Both the position numbers and the translations under genes were made by a program. 64,000 nt of DNA from Didymella arachidicola (Eukaryota > Ascomycota > Dothideomycetes > Pleosporales > Didymellaceae): the NCBI GenBank assembly GCA_016630955.3, contig CM049987.1:1798001-1862000 (forward strand), given 5' to 3'. The notes under the pieces were generated by a model. That model was not told the origin of the DNA. It saw nothing but the letters and a program-made list of their open reading frames with translations, and searched no databases. Position 1 is the stretch's first letter. Each line of letters begins with the position of its first letter. This document shows, piece by piece, positions 1 through 11,164 of this stretch.

Positions 1-57
1 TCGGTCCTTCAGCAGCTGTCGCAGCTGCGCGACGGTTTGCTTGTTGTAATCCGCCAT
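1..57 (-). CDS. SAP-domain protein, N-terminal fragment
   Basis: The first codons of a minus-strand gene that leaves the window on the left. The start ATG is at 57-55 and only 19 residues are visible, beginning MADYNKQTVAQLRQLLKDR. The pattern of a polar start followed by a TVxxLxxLLKxR helix is the usual opening of SAP DNA/RNA-binding motifs, for example in Tho1/Mos11-type mRNA export factors. The assignment rests on this short helix only, so function beyond 'SAP-like' is not supported. Its upstream region faces the 3' end of the coronin gene. Confidence 0.5.
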   Translation of the reverse strand, partial: MADYNKQTVAQLRQLLKDR

Positions 58-640
58 TGTGGGTCCAATTCGACCAGTACGACGCGCATGCAGTTTGCGA
101 GATATCTAAAGCTCGAAAATGTACAGACAAACCGAGATGAGAGCATTGGGAGACCACTGATCCCAAGGCGAGTTCAGGGTAGGTGATTGCACCTTTGACG
201 TTCGCAGCTCTCAGAGGAACACACACGCGACGAAATGACGCTATAGTGCTTGGCGTGCAGCAGCGCACGCCAAATGGGTGGAGATCATCAACGGCTGTGG
301 GGCTTCAGCCCTGTCGGTTTGTTACGCAAGCACGAAGGGTCGATAGGAATCGCTTCAGTCTGAACAATAATGATATTCGCAAGATGCCGCTAACCCAAAC
401 ACCTTGCTTTTGCAAGACAAAGCGCACAATACACTTACATAAACCACCCACGCTGTCGTCATATGTCAACTATCCTTTCCGGGTCTATATTTGGATCCAT
501 CAGCGCGGTCGACGCCGCCTGGTCGATGATATCCTTGATGTGCAAATGCTGGTTGAGTCCAGCAATCTCGTCCCTGACATACAGCAAATCAACTCTAGGC
601 AATATCAGCAAGAGCACGCTGAGAGGTCATCAGGACTCGA
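58..640. other. Intergenic region, no gene seen
   Basis: This stretch holds the promoter side of the SAP-type gene and the presumed 3' UTR of the coronin gene. The open frames across it on the plus strand have no protein-like composition and continue as antisense of coronin, so I read them as noise. No repeat or RNA gene was recognised. Confidence 0.5.
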
Positions 641-2854
641 TCAAGACCTCGCCTCCTCGAGCTCAAGCTCCAGTTGCCTAATGCGCTCATCCTTCTCGCG
701 AGACGATGGGTCTTGGGATTGGGCTCCTCCCTTGGTTTTCAATTGGGTAACTTCGCGAATGAGCAGCGCGATCTGGTCAGACTGATCGGCCATGACCTTA
801 TTCTGGTGCTCGAGCTGGGCCTTGATGTCGCCAAGGGCGTCTCGGAGAGCCGAAGCTGGTCCTCCGGCACTCGGTGTCGATGAAGGCACAGGGGCGGGTG
901 CAGACTCAGTCGGGGTAGTGGCGGACTTGGACTGTGCGGGGGCGGTCGTCGGCGCGGGTGTGAACTTGGGCTGCTCTGGCTCCTTGGTGATGACGGGGCC
1001 TCTTGTCTTCTCCTCCTGCTTTGCGGCAGTGACAGATGGGCGCTGGACTGGCTTTGGCACCTCCTCAAAGCTCGACTCGCTTTCCCTATCTGATTCTCCA
1101 TCTTTCTCAGCGAATCTGTCGGCTTGCGAAGACAGGGATGCGTTGTCCTTGAGTTGCGGTGGCGGGCCACGCGAGATAGGGGCGGGTGTTGGCTCCGGTG
1201 CAGGCTTGGGTGCCTCGGCCTTGACAGGCGAAGGCTGAGCAGACGCAGGTTGGGGCGGCTTGTAGTCAGAAGCAACCTCTACAGGCGCTTCGCCGTTGTA
1301 GATGCTCTCGAGCGAAATCTTCGGTGGCAGCGCTGTCTTACCGCCAAACCACTCATCAGCAGTGACACCAGCCTTGAGACCGTTCGTAGGAGGGAAGATG
1401 TCGCTTTGGAACATCTCGGCGCGGCGGGGGACGATGAAGGAAACAGGCTCGATAAAGCTATCATTAACAGTCTTGAAGCAGCGCAAGACCTCGTTCTCGT
1501 GAAGGTTGATACCACGCTTGGGCATGAAGGCGACACCGCGCTGCGGGTTGGGCGAGGAGTATTCGGATAGGTACTCGAACTTATCATTCTCGTATTCGTA
1601 GTAACGGATATTGCCGTCACTGCTAAAGTCAGCACTGAAATCGCCATAAGATGCATGGTCTGCGCTTACCCCTTGCCTGCAAGATACAAGCACTGTGTGC
1701 CGTCATCCCAGAAAGGCATGCAAACACCGGAGATGGAGTCGAGGATCTGGAAGCCACCGATGGGCTCTGAGGGGTTGCGGGGGTCCCATAGGCCCAGCTG
1801 ACGGTCACTCATGCGGGAGAAGCCAGTGGTCGCAATGCGGCCGGTCTCGCCCATCCATACAGCACGGCTGTTCTTCGCACCAGGATGACCGGGAACTTCC
1901 TGAGCGGGCTTTTCCTGGCGAACATCCCACACGCGCAGCTTCTTGTCTCGGCAGGTGGTGACAAGCTGGGAGCCATCGGCGCTCCAGGAAAGGGACTGAA
2001 CAATGTCGTTGTGCTTGAGGGTGAGCTTGGCCTGGCCAGCTTCAACATCCCACAGCTTCACCGTATAGTCGCCAGAGGAACTGGCAAGAATGTTCTCGGC
2101 AGCGGGGTTGAACAGGACGTGTCCGACTTTCCTGTCAGCGCATTAGCGGCCTGTTGTGCTGAGGATTGCACCTCCCTACCTCATGTGCCCACTCAGTCTT
2201 GCTACGGGCGAAACGTCGGCCGGCTCCTCGCCATCACTCTGCAGAGTGAAGTTCTCTGGGACTTGCCAAATGAAGACCTGCGCTTCGTGAGCCTCGTTCT
2301 TACTGTGGTGTGCGGTGGGGTCGCACCTTGCCATCGTCTGAGGCAGACGAGATCAGTCGGTCATTGAACGGACTCCTGGAGAACTGTGAGCGCCTTTCCA
2401 GCTATCTTCTCGAGTATATGAGCGTACCAGTCGGTGTCAAGGACGGCGGCAGTGTGTCCGCGGAAGAGGGGCATCAGCTCGGGGGCGCGGCCGTTCTCGT
2501 TGATGGGGATGACGGCGAAAGCACCACCACCACTTGCTTCCCAGTTGACGGAGATGTAATCAGGATTGGCCTAGAGGATGTGAGCGGTCATTTTCGGAGG
2601 TCGCGTGCGAGGCTTAGCTGACCTTGATCAGGTTGGTGTCCCAAGCGTTCTTCGAGATGCGGAGGTTGTCGTAGCATTGTTCCTACAATATTGTCAGAAT
2701 GGCCTGCCGCGCTTGTGAATGTTGGGATCATACCTTCTTCGTGCCCTTGCCAAAGACGTGGCCTGGTCGCAATTATCAGTTCCATCCGCTACAAGCATAG
2801 CTGAACCCGGGGGCACTCACGGTACTTGGAAGCTCTCACGAAGCGGCCAGCCAT
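641..2854 (-). CDS. crn1: Coronin, actin-binding WD40 protein
   Basis: Coronin binds F-actin and the Arp2/3 complex and works at cortical actin patches during endocytosis. Eight exons: 2854-2821, 2762-2734, 2682-2623, 2570-2428, 2375-2327, 2277-2180, 2131-1670 and 1619-641, giving 617 aa. The start MAGRFVRASKYRHVFGKGTK is the classical coronin N-terminal signature. WD40 repeats follow (GHTAAVLDTDW, ASDDGKVFIWQ, SGDYTVKLWDV, CRDKKLRVWDV), then the conserved post-propeller segment with KRGINLHENEV and PRRAEMFQSDIFPPT. A low-complexity Pro/Ala-rich region with acidic patches comes next, and the protein ends in a coiled coil (RIRQLELELEEARS), as expected for trimerising coronins. Length agrees with fungal Crn1 proteins of about 600-650 aa. 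The first introns are densely packed in the 5' part. The assignment is firm; the least certain detail is the weak GTCAGC donor after exon 3. Confidence 0.95.
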
Positions 2855-3281
2855 GGTTGCGCTACGTGCCTAGGCTGTGCGTTGTGGATGTAAGGGAAGA
2901 TGTGCAGCCCCTGAGGTAATAATTCAGTAGGCGCCGGGGGTGATGAGAGGGTCGTTCGCTGCTTCCTTGCGACGTTTCGCGCCTGCTGCATCGCCGCGGA
3001 GAGCTTGGCGCGACCCACCGAGCCGGCGACAGCATCGTCAACGGTGCCTGGTCAAGCCGTCTGCTCTCCACCACCCTTCTGCGAACACCTGATTGTCCGC
3101 TTTTCAGCTCATGGACATGAAGTAGGTTTGCATAAATGTGTTGCATATACGTTACAAGGACGGATCCGACCGTCCACGGTGCACGGGTCACTCACTCAGT
3201 TCAGTGCACAACGATATCCAAATACGAATCATTGGTTTTGAGGAGAGTCCATCAGAAGAGAATCTGCGCATCATCTCGATC
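2855..3281. other. Intergenic region upstream of coronin
   Basis: Presumed coronin promoter and 5' UTR joined to the 3' flank of the next minus-strand gene. No open frame with protein-like sequence and no repeat was found here. Confidence 0.5.
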
Positions 3282-3962
3282 TCATTTCAAGCGTAGAAAC
3301 CTCCTTATCGTACTAACCTTCTTGACAGGCGCTTCTTCTCGTCGGTCCTCTTCAACAACGGGACGCTCTCTATACAAGTTCGTTCCACATATCATCTCGA
3401 GCTCGCCACATTGTTCCTGTAGCCACTTTCCCCAGTCGCCATCTTTGACCTCTAGAATCGCATTCGTTTCTGGCATTGTGCGCCAGTCGATTTCTGAAAG
3501 GACGACTACGATGCCCTGATTGAAGCACTGCGTCTCCTTCTCGCTCCATCCCAAGAACCTGTCTTCGAACACTTCCAAAACGCAATACTTGTATGCCGCC
3601 TCGATCATCGCATTCATACCCCTCACGTAATGAAACTGCCTACGTCGCTCTTTGTAGTCGCTAGTGTGCCAGGTAGGTAACGCACTGTGTGTGCTGTGCC
3701 TACGCCTCATCCTCACAATGAGTTGATCAATAGCACCAACGAAAGCCGGAAAGCCCACCTGATTGACGACGGGATTGTGGGAGCCAATGGAGTGGTCGAG
3801 GTGCTGCCATACGAGTCCGGGAATATGCAAAAGGAGCTGGGCGACAGCTGCACCCAGTCGAAAGGCTGACAAGGGCATCGAGCGCAAGAGTTCAAGGGCT
3901 TCAAGGAGATCATAGCCACTAGACATGGTGAGTTCGCTGATGGTTGTAACAGGCAAGCACAT
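3282..3962 (-). CDS. Hypothetical protein, 226 aa
   Basis: A single uninterrupted minus-strand frame from ATG at 3962 to a stop at 3282. A second ATG at 3926 (MSSGYDLLEALELL) may be the true start, which would give 214 aa. The N-terminal half is rich in Leu/Ala and predicts helices without a clear membrane span. A cluster of Arg/Lys follows (RMRRRH, KERRRQFHYVRG), then an acidic, Trp-containing middle part (DRFLGWSEKETQ, EVKDGDWGKWLQ). The tail is basic, ending RRFLRLK. I recognise no family. Composition and length are protein-like and there is no overlapping stronger frame, so it is probably a real gene. It is transcribed in the same direction as coronin, about 430 bp upstream of it. Confidence 0.6.
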   Translation of the reverse strand: MCLPVTTISELTMSSGYDLLEALELLRSMPLSAFRLGAAVAQLLLHIPGLVWQHLDHSIGSHNPVVNQVGFPAFVGAIDQLIVRMRRRHSTHSALPTWHTSDYKERRRQFHYVRGMNAMIEAAYKYCVLEVFEDRFLGWSEKETQCFNQGIVVVLSEIDWRTMPETNAILEVKDGDWGKWLQEQCGELEMICGTNLYRERPVVEEDRREEAPVKKVSTIRRFLRLK

Positions 3963-4587
3963 GCAAAGTATTCCATTTCGAGCGCAATTGCATCCGAAGA
4001 ATCCTTGGACGTATCGAATGTATGCAAAATTAGTATCTCACAACGCAACGGACAGTGTATCCGTGACCGGTGCACTATTCGGCGTTGGAGCTATCGGCCA
4101 GTGTTTTAGTACCTAGTGCGGCTGGAAACATTGTCAGGTCTGTCACAGTGTGTCCTTACAAACCAACATTTTACACATCTGCGCCGCCAGCACCAACAAC
4201 GGGTTATGGAAGAAGCATCAGCTCGCACCTGTCCGGCTTAGAGCAGACATCGAGCGTCAGAGCTCTTCGCTATATCATCGTTACTACAAGAAATCAGCTA
4301 GACCAACAGTCTGGAATTTGTCTTCATTCTCCCAGTCACAGTTGCATACTGTTGGATAGAGTGTTGCGACGTTGTTGTGTCATGCTTTGAACCTCCATCG
4401 AACGCAACAGGACTTCGTAAGTCTTTCTGAATTGCCTGTGAGCATATTTACGCCAGAGCCGCGCATAGGTTTTACATACATCATGGGTTCCAGATGAACG
4501 AAGAAGTCGAGCTCATGCTTCAACTGACGGCGTTTGTTCGCGGATTCGAATTCGTGCAAGATCGTGGACAATTTGTTGGCCGTACTC

Positions 4588-4947
4588 CTACGCCCTTTCA
4601 TCTCCAGAGGCAACAAATTCTTCGTCCAGTTGCTCTGCAGAGTGCTCCAAGTAGTTCGCCATAGTCTTGAGGTAATCTTCGGTAGATTCCTCGTAAGCTC
4701 CACTGGCTCGCAAGGCTGCGAATTTGGTGGAGAGATCGCGCAGGCGCGAGACTTGATTTCTCAATTTCACTAGTCGGTCCCGCAACTCCGTCAAACCGTT
4801 GCGAGCACGTTGATAGCTTGCGAGTTGGTATAGACCGCCGACGAAAAGGACATAAGCAATGGTGAGGATCGAAATAATGTTCGCAGTTCTTGATAGAGCG
4901 CTTTCGCCATCTCCACACACGCAAGCGTAGGCTGCTGGAGGAGCCAT
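4588..4947 (-). CDS. Small membrane protein with coiled coil
   Basis: A 119 aa frame beginning MAPPAAYACVCGDGESALSR at 4947. The same open frame continues upstream without a better ATG (the codon at 5013 is GTG), so I chose the first ATG. A hydrophobic segment at about residues 21-45 (IISILTIAYVLFVGGLYQLA) looks like one membrane span. It is followed by a basic stretch and a heptad-like helix (LTELRDRLVKLRNQVSRLRDL) and an acidic C-terminus. Small ascomycete proteins with one membrane span and a coiled coil are common, but I cannot name a family. A second minus-strand frame overlapping its 3' end (4703-4380) could belong to a further exon; splicing the visible GT..AG pair gives an immediate stop, so I left it out. 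Confidence 0.5.
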   Translation of the reverse strand: MAPPAAYACVCGDGESALSRTANIISILTIAYVLFVGGLYQLASYQRARNGLTELRDRLVKLRNQVSRLRDLSTKFAALRASGAYEESTEDYLKTMANYLEHSAEQLDEEFVASGDERA

Positions 4948-5490
4948 CGGGTAGCTATTCGAAACAAAAGGCAACAGTAGACTGGAAATAATACAAGCTG
5001 TAAATGAACGCACAAGCCTATGATAGAATCATGAAAGTACAGGGCGAGGCTGGGAGAATCGATCCCGGTGAGCTCACGTCTCTGGTGTGCATGTGAAAAT
5101 ACCTCGCTGGCAGCCTTGCTCGTTTAGACGAGGTCAACGTGACCATTGTATGCAGATATTATGTGGCTCGGAAACCTCATCATGCCTTTCAGTCTACGAC
5201 AAAAGGACTGATTGAGTCGAAGACGAGCTTTGTGAGAAACACCGAGGCTACGGTATAACGGCTGTTGACAAAAAGGGCCGACCATAGCTTCACCAATTAT
5301 CTTGTAGTCCTTAAGAAATGTGCACCTTTGGGCGAATCAGATTGCGCAAAACTTATGGCCTATATCTCCACACCAAACGATGCCTCGGCTCAGCGGTTAT
5401 TGCGGAGAAGAGCTCACCCCCGCGCATCCCTTGTCCTGATTCTGCCAAACCTTCCAGCGCTCTCTCATATCACTCGAATTGACCTGCAGC

Positions 5491-6547
5491 ATGTCTGAGA
5501 AAGATACAAAGCCTGGTGCACCTGCAGCGGAGGAAGTCGCCGAAAAGGCCGAGCGCGTCGAAGATGCTGGCTCCGCGGTAGAGAAGAAGCTCGAGGCTAT
5601 CGAGAAGAAGCTCGAACTCCCCATCAAGAAAGCTCCGAGTAGCGTACTGAAGCTGCTGAGCAATGTCGACAGGACAGCTCTGAGGATAAACAAGTATGGA
5701 ACAATGCGCCGTGAGGTTTCAAAGTACATCAAGCTAACCATGAGGTCATAGGCTTCTTGCAGCGCCTGGCGGGCTTGCCTCGTTCCTGTCGACTTTCAAC
5801 TACACACTCTATATTCTCGCATACGCGCAGACGAAGTCGCCCTCCCTCACGTCGCTCATCGAGAAGTTCCTTTCCCTGGTCAGAACATCGAGCGCGATTT
5901 CGAAGCCTAGCACAGCAACCCTGGTCAATGCTGGCGCCGTTCCGCCCATCGCTGCGCTTGCAGTCTTGATATCGAAAGCGCGCACAACTCTGCGCCTGTT
6001 TGGCTGCTTTCCTCTGTACGCATGGCTACGCACTCTGCTTGCCGGCCCTAAGCCAGGCTCAGACCCGGTACTGCACCGCATCGCCATCCTGCAAGCTAGC
6101 AGCTACTTCACGTACCAGGCTCTCGAAAATATCTCGCTGCTTGCCGACTCCGGCGTCGTGGGACCTGCATTCATCTCTGCGATAAATCGAGGCGACTCAA
6201 AGACTGCACGCGTCTACCTTTGGGCATACCGCGCGTGGCTCGGTGGTGTATCCTGTGACTTCCTGCGCCTGGCGAGGGAATGGCAGCTCGAGAGTGGGAG
6301 GAGGGCGACAAGGGCGAGGATGCACGCTGAAGGCAGGGCCGTCGCAGAATACCAGGATGATGAGGATGCCAGATTCGATAAGAGATGGTGGACTGATGCC
6401 ATGATCGCAAGTGCATGGTTCCCCATGGCATTGCACTTCAGCAGCTCGACTGGTGGGCTGCCAGGCTGGAATCTTGGCTGGATGGGACTGTGTGGTCTGG
6501 TCGCTGGAAGCACAAGAGTGACACAGCTGTGGGCAAGCACCGCATAA
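5491..6547 (+). CDS. Peroxisomal biogenesis factor 11-like protein
   Basis: Pex11-family proteins bend the peroxisomal membrane and drive elongation and division of the organelle. Two exons, 5491-5693 and 5752-6547, encode 332 aa; the 58 bp intron splits the Asn-Lys junction and restores one frame. After an acidic, Lys/Glu-rich N-terminus (about residues 1-50), the family core starts with a predicted amphipathic helix (SSVLKLLSNVDRTALRINKLL). It continues with GGLASFLSTFNYTLYILAYAQ, a hydrophobic stretch ending in SKARTTLRLFG, and the typical tail with SYFTYQALENISLLADSGV and RAWLGGVSCDFLRLAREWQ. The layout matches the fungal Pex11C/Pex25-like branch rather than canonical PEX11, so I give no symbol. 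The nearest plus-strand gene downstream is the amidase. Confidence 0.85.
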
Positions 6548-7041
6548 AGGGGATATCTTAATAATTTGTTCTCTAGGTCATGTCTGACACAGTATTGGCT
6601 TCGGTCGGTGATTCGATTCGGAAACTGTACATATATCCGCTCTCGGGTTTAGCAGGCGTACTTGAGCAATATGAGCGGTGATCGATACAACGTGGCTTTT
6701 GGACCAATCGAACACTCCGGGCATCAATGCTGAACACCAACTTGGAATTTGAAAGATTGAAGGTCAATACCAGATTCGTCAATTGGTTGGCTAACCATAC
6801 ACGACAAGTCCAGCCGACGATAAGCAAGCGGGGAAAGCATTACTTCGACAATGCCGACCACACCGAGTCCCGAGCACTTCTTCGTGAAGTGAGACTGCGT
6901 TATCGGAAGCATGATACCCAACACATAGACGCTGCAAACGACGAGGGTACAAAAGGGCGTTCTGTGTTCTCCAGGACAAGCAGGCTTCAACTAGACCTCG
7001 AGACTTGAGAGGCTTATCAGAACACGGAGCTACGAAGCGTC

Positions 7042-9131
7042 ATGGTTAGTTACTTACCCTCATTTCCCCAAGCCCTAATGCTGAATACCTCCAGGGCCCA
7101 ACATCCTCGCCAAAGGGTAGCTTCAACATCGTTGAGACAGACATCCAGTCACACCTAGAGGGACTTGCTTCCGGAGCGGTTACATCAACATCTCTTGTCA
7201 CCAGCTACTTGAATCGGATAGCGAAATACGACATATCCGGAAGCTTAAATGCATTCACAGTATTCAACGACAAAGTCTACGAGGAAGCAACAGCCTCAGA
7301 TGCTCGGAGAGCTCAAGGACTAGCGCCTCGGCCATTGGAAGGCATCCCTTACACTATCAAGGACAGCTACAAGTACCTCGGTCTCACAGTCACGAATGGC
7401 TCACCTGGACTGGAGGGAGTCATGTCCAGCGAGGACTCAACATTAGCGAAACGATTACGAGATGCCGGCGCTGTGCTTTTGGGAAAGACGAATATGCCCC
7501 CAATGGCTGCTGGCGGCATGCAGCGAGGGCTTTATGGCCGGGCTGAGTCACCATACAATCCAAAGTATCTCACCGCTGCATTCTCCTCGGGCTCTTCGAA
7601 TGGCGCCGCATCGTCACTAGCCGGCAGCATGGCAGTGTTTGCCTTGGGTAGCGAGACAGTGAGCAGTGGTAGAAGTCCGGCGTCAAACAACGCACTAGTA
7701 TGCTATACTCCATCGAAAGGCGTATTGAGCTGCCGAGGTATATTTCCATTGTACGTAACTTGCGACGTACCCACACCGTATGCGCGATCGGTCAGCGATA
7801 TGCTGGCCCTCCTCGACGTCATCGCTGTACCAGACGAAGAGACCAAAGGGGACTTCTACAGAGAACAGAACTTTGTACCTATCCCAGGGCCACCGAAGGT
7901 CGATTACTCGTCGTTGAAGAACACCGAAGCGCTGAAAGGAAAGAGGATAGGCGTGCCAAAAATGTACGTAGGCCAGGAAGACTCGGACCCACATGCAAAG
8001 CCCCCATACGTCTCGCCTGAAGTCATTGCAGTGTGGATGCAGGCTGCTCAAGATCTTGAGGCTCTCGGCGCCGAGGTAGTCTACACTGACTTTCCTCTCA
8101 TCACAAACTACGAGAACGACTCAGTTTCACGCGAAGCCAACAACGTGATCGGCGCGCCTTCAAATTGGAGCCGCGTCGAACGCGGCGTCCTCATCGCCAA
8201 AGCATGGAACTCTTTCCTTGTGCAGAATGACGATGAAGACATCAAGGGTCTGAAAGACATAGAGGACGCTGGTATGCTTTTCCCCAAGCCCAAACCTTAC
8301 ATCCCGGACATCTTTCTCGAAGCGCGCAATTGGATTGACTACCCTGGGCTACCCTCGCTCCTTGATCAAATCGAAGGCGAATCTGTCTTCGATCTTCCTG
8401 GACTCGAACAAACACTTAAGGCGCTCGAGGCGCAACGCAAACGCGATCTCGAGGACTGGATGATACAGCTCGACCTCGACCTTATTGCATTCCCGGCCCA
8501 GGGCGATGTGGGTCTAGCGGATCTTGAATTCAACATGGAGAGCACGAAACATAGTCTGCAGAATGGCGTAAAGTATTCAAATGGCAACAGAGCAATCAGG
8601 CATCTCGGTGTGCCGACCGTCAGTGTGCCGATGGGTGTGCTCGAGGGTAAGGGTATGCCTGTCAACATTACGTTTGCGGGGAGAGCGTATGATGATCCGA
8701 AGTTATTGGGGTATGCGTATGCGTTCGAGCAGGCAACAAGGAGAAGGATAAGTCCGCCGCTGGCACCGCTCGATACTGACATCGCGAGGCCTGATTCAAA
8801 GCAACGGCAGGACACTGCGAAATTGGACTTGTCAGTGGGCCTGAGGACGACAGATATGGGAGATGGCAAGACCAAGATCGATATAGGCGGCATGATCTCG
8901 ATCGATGGTACGGACAGAGAGGTTCAAATCTTCGTAGATGGAAAGGAGGCGTGGAAAGGCAAAGTGACCACTGAGTCGTGGAACGTACAGCTGGAACATG
9001 CGCCGATACGGAAAGATTGTCTGGGCTGGGATCTAATGCCAATGCCGCCGAAGAAAGCTATGGTCGTTATAATCGCGAGAGGTCCAGATATGCAAGACGA
9101 GGCGAAGCTACTTCGGGCAGCCATACAGTGA
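7042..9131 (+). CDS. Amidase signature family protein
   Basis: Amidase signature enzymes hydrolyse carboxamide bonds with a Ser-cisSer-Lys triad. The main exon 7095-9131 begins in the typical N-terminal helix (FNIVETDIQSHLEGLASGAV). An ATG at 7042 followed directly by a GTTAGT donor and a CAG acceptor at 7094 gives MGPTSSPKGSFNIVE and 679 aa. Family motifs: the catalytic Lys in IPYTIKDSYKYLGL, the glycine-rich loop written here as FSSGSSNGAASSLAG, and the nucleophile region ALGSETVSSGRSPASNN. This Ser-rich variant replaces the usual GGSSGG/TGGS motifs; from memory it also occurs in a fungal subfamily. The last ~120 residues, after the amidase core, form an unassigned C-terminal extension. Physiological substrate unknown. 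The three-base first exon is the weakest part of the model. Confidence 0.85.
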
Positions 9132-9366
9132 CTTGGCTATCTCAGGGACCCAAATTACGCTGAATCTATACCGCCAGACCTTCAGAAGACTTGTGACGTA
9201 GAACTAATCAATATATTGTAGGCAAGCTATTGATGGGTTCGGTACGACTTGGGCGATAATGGTCCTGTGTATTACTCCCAAGAGACGAGAATCAACAGAA
9301 GAGGTGTGACTCGTTTGGTCAGGAAGTGGATCCTCAGGTTTAGCCGGCTTCAATCTTGCTTTACAG

Positions 9367-10254
9367 CTAATCCAGACCTGAGAGATCGACAGGGTCCTCA
9401 TCCTGCAGCAATGACCGAGTGACCCGCGGTCTGAACGAATATCGGTTCTGCGTGACACCTCCGAGACCCAACTTTGCTTCCCACCTAGTCAATCCTTCAC
9501 GCCAATGCTCCGTAGGGAGCGCTGGCTTCTCTGGCTTCGACATCCACGGTTCATCAAAATCCTCTTTGACGTACAGCAATCCCTTTACATACGCGAAGTA
9601 TACTGAATCGAATGCGTACGGCCACATGAAGTGGGGGGGTTCCCAATCGTACTCAAGCTCCTGGTCGTCTACATGGTGTGAACAGAGTACAAGGGCATCG
9701 CTAATACTGATATCGAGAACTACAGAGCTCGTCTGCTCCGCTATGTAGGTGTGGAACTTCGGCCAACGTTGAGCGTCGAGAAGGATCGACATCATGTCAT
9801 TATCTTTTCCTCCAAGATGCGTGAATTGAAGGTGCAGGTTCGGCGCGCGATTGTGGAGCAAGAGTGTATCCTGGAGGTCGATACTACAGTCATACCCAAC
9901 GTCTATGCTGATGTTGCCATGTACCAGTGAAACGTCGTTTTGGTTCAACAGAATGACGTCTTTAATGTAATACGGGAGGTCACGAATATCGATGCGCACT
10001 CCTACTTTCTGCCGGTATGATGGCAGCACTTCTTTACGGATCATATTGCTGACTTGCGTAAGACCGTACGCCTGCCGTTGAAGGGCACTCCAGTCTTCAG
10101 TCTGGGGAGTCGTTGACGCTCTAGTCGATTTCGGCCGATATCTCAGACGGGGCATATCCTGCTTCTCATTGGAGATGTCGTGCAGCAATACGGCCTCGAA
10201 TATACGATTGCGGAGCTCTGGGAAGGTCGTCAGATTTGGGCTAGAACTGGTCAT
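9367..10254 (-). CDS. Hypothetical protein with ELRNRIFE start motif
   Basis: An intronless 295 aa frame. The N-terminus contains FPELRNRIFEAVLL, the short F-box-like helix found at the start of a large expanded family of dothideomycete proteins of unknown function. The body has GLTQVSNMIRKEVLPSYRQ, again typical for the family (a 'tQvsr.iR.E.lp.yy' block), followed by mixed alpha/beta sequence. The C-terminal part contains LLYVKEDFDEPWMSKPEK, which aligns by eye with VKAEFAEDWMYQPY in the decayed relative at 13100-14022. The F-box resemblance suggests but does not show a role as a substrate adaptor. No signal peptide or membrane span. Confidence 0.75.
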   Translation of the reverse strand: MTSSSPNLTTFPELRNRIFEAVLLHDISNEKQDMPRLRYRPKSTRASTTPQTEDWSALQRQAYGLTQVSNMIRKEVLPSYRQKVGVRIDIRDLPYYIKDVILLNQNDVSLVHGNISIDVGYDCSIDLQDTLLLHNRAPNLHLQFTHLGGKDNDMMSILLDAQRWPKFHTYIAEQTSSVVLDISISDALVLCSHHVDDQELEYDWEPPHFMWPYAFDSVYFAYVKGLLYVKEDFDEPWMSKPEKPALPTEHWREGLTRWEAKLGLGGVTQNRYSFRPRVTRSLLQDEDPVDLSGLD

Positions 10255-10705
10255 TCATTCTTACATGCCTCCAGGCATTACGAGCAGCTTTGACTCAGCC
10301 GCTGGCAAAGCATCGTCTGCCTCCAGAAAACCTTCGCTATTCATACTGATATGAAGTTGATTGAGATCGTAAACAATAAACTTTCGGACAATAGATGCAA
10401 CGGAAGTGTGAGATGAGGTTGAAGAGGGGATGTTCAGGCACTCCGTCTTAACTGCTTTTGGAAAGTCCACGCTTGCTCAACCTAAGCAGTAGGTCACTCA
10501 TACACTTCAGGGGAGCCAGTGGATTACACACTGTATATTCGCCGGAAGAAAAAGACCCAATGCGGGTCTCGGTCGGCTTTGATTAAGCTACTGGAATAGA
10601 AGTACTGCACTATCATATCGACCACTACTTTTACTCTGCAGTAGGACAGCTAGGAAACCTTAGCTGTCATAAAGTTTAGCTGTGAAACAGCTGAAACGTA
10701 TAGTC

Positions 10706-10945
10706 CAGCTGACAGTGCAACTGGAGATGGAGTACCGTTATGAACACAAAGGTGAGGATAACATACATCAGTTGTTCTCAACTAATTGCCCAGCTGCACG
10801 TACAACTATGACTGGAAGCACGGCTAGAAAGTCAACCGTGGAGTTTCGGAGTTCAGCTGACAGTGCAATTGAAGAAGAGCCATTGTAAATACAATGGTGC
10901 AAGAGGGGAAAGATCAGCTGTCTGTCTCAACTGATTGCACCGCTA
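10706..10945. repeat. Imperfect direct repeat, spacing about 147 bp
   Basis: Two related segments start at about 10706 and 10853. Both open with CAGCTGACAGTGCAA followed by TTG/CTG and a purine-rich run. Both contain, some 70-80 bases later, a block reading CTCAACTRATTGC. Further short AGCTG motifs occur between 10660 and 10700 and again near 10960. The region lies between the ELRNRIFE gene and an unassigned gene and has no coding frame. It may be a diverged duplication or the remains of a mobile element. Confidence 0.55.
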
Positions 10946-11164
10946 GTAAGTCAGCTGTGAAATGCGATGAATGAAAATCACAATTCACGATTGCGGACGT
11001 TGACCCCAAAGTGTCTCGCCAACCTGTGAGAGTTGATCGCACACCATTTTGGCATGAGCCTCGAGTTGCTGCTTCATCGCGGGATCTCCAGGACCGAAGT
11101 TGTCGATGACTCTCTTCCATGTATCCTTGATCGTGTTGTAATTGCTCTCGAATTCCGCGAACGG

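Noticed and set aside
183..785. Plus-strand frame of 200 codons at the left end
   Set aside because: It is largely antisense to the last coronin exon and its flank, has no motif, and its composition is random.
4380..4703. Minus-strand frame that could extend the small membrane protein
   Set aside because: The available GT..AG pair leads straight into a stop codon, and the residues look random.
5040..5110. Possible tRNA on the minus strand because of a GATCGATTC word
   Set aside because: The bases around it do not form a T stem or acceptor stem.
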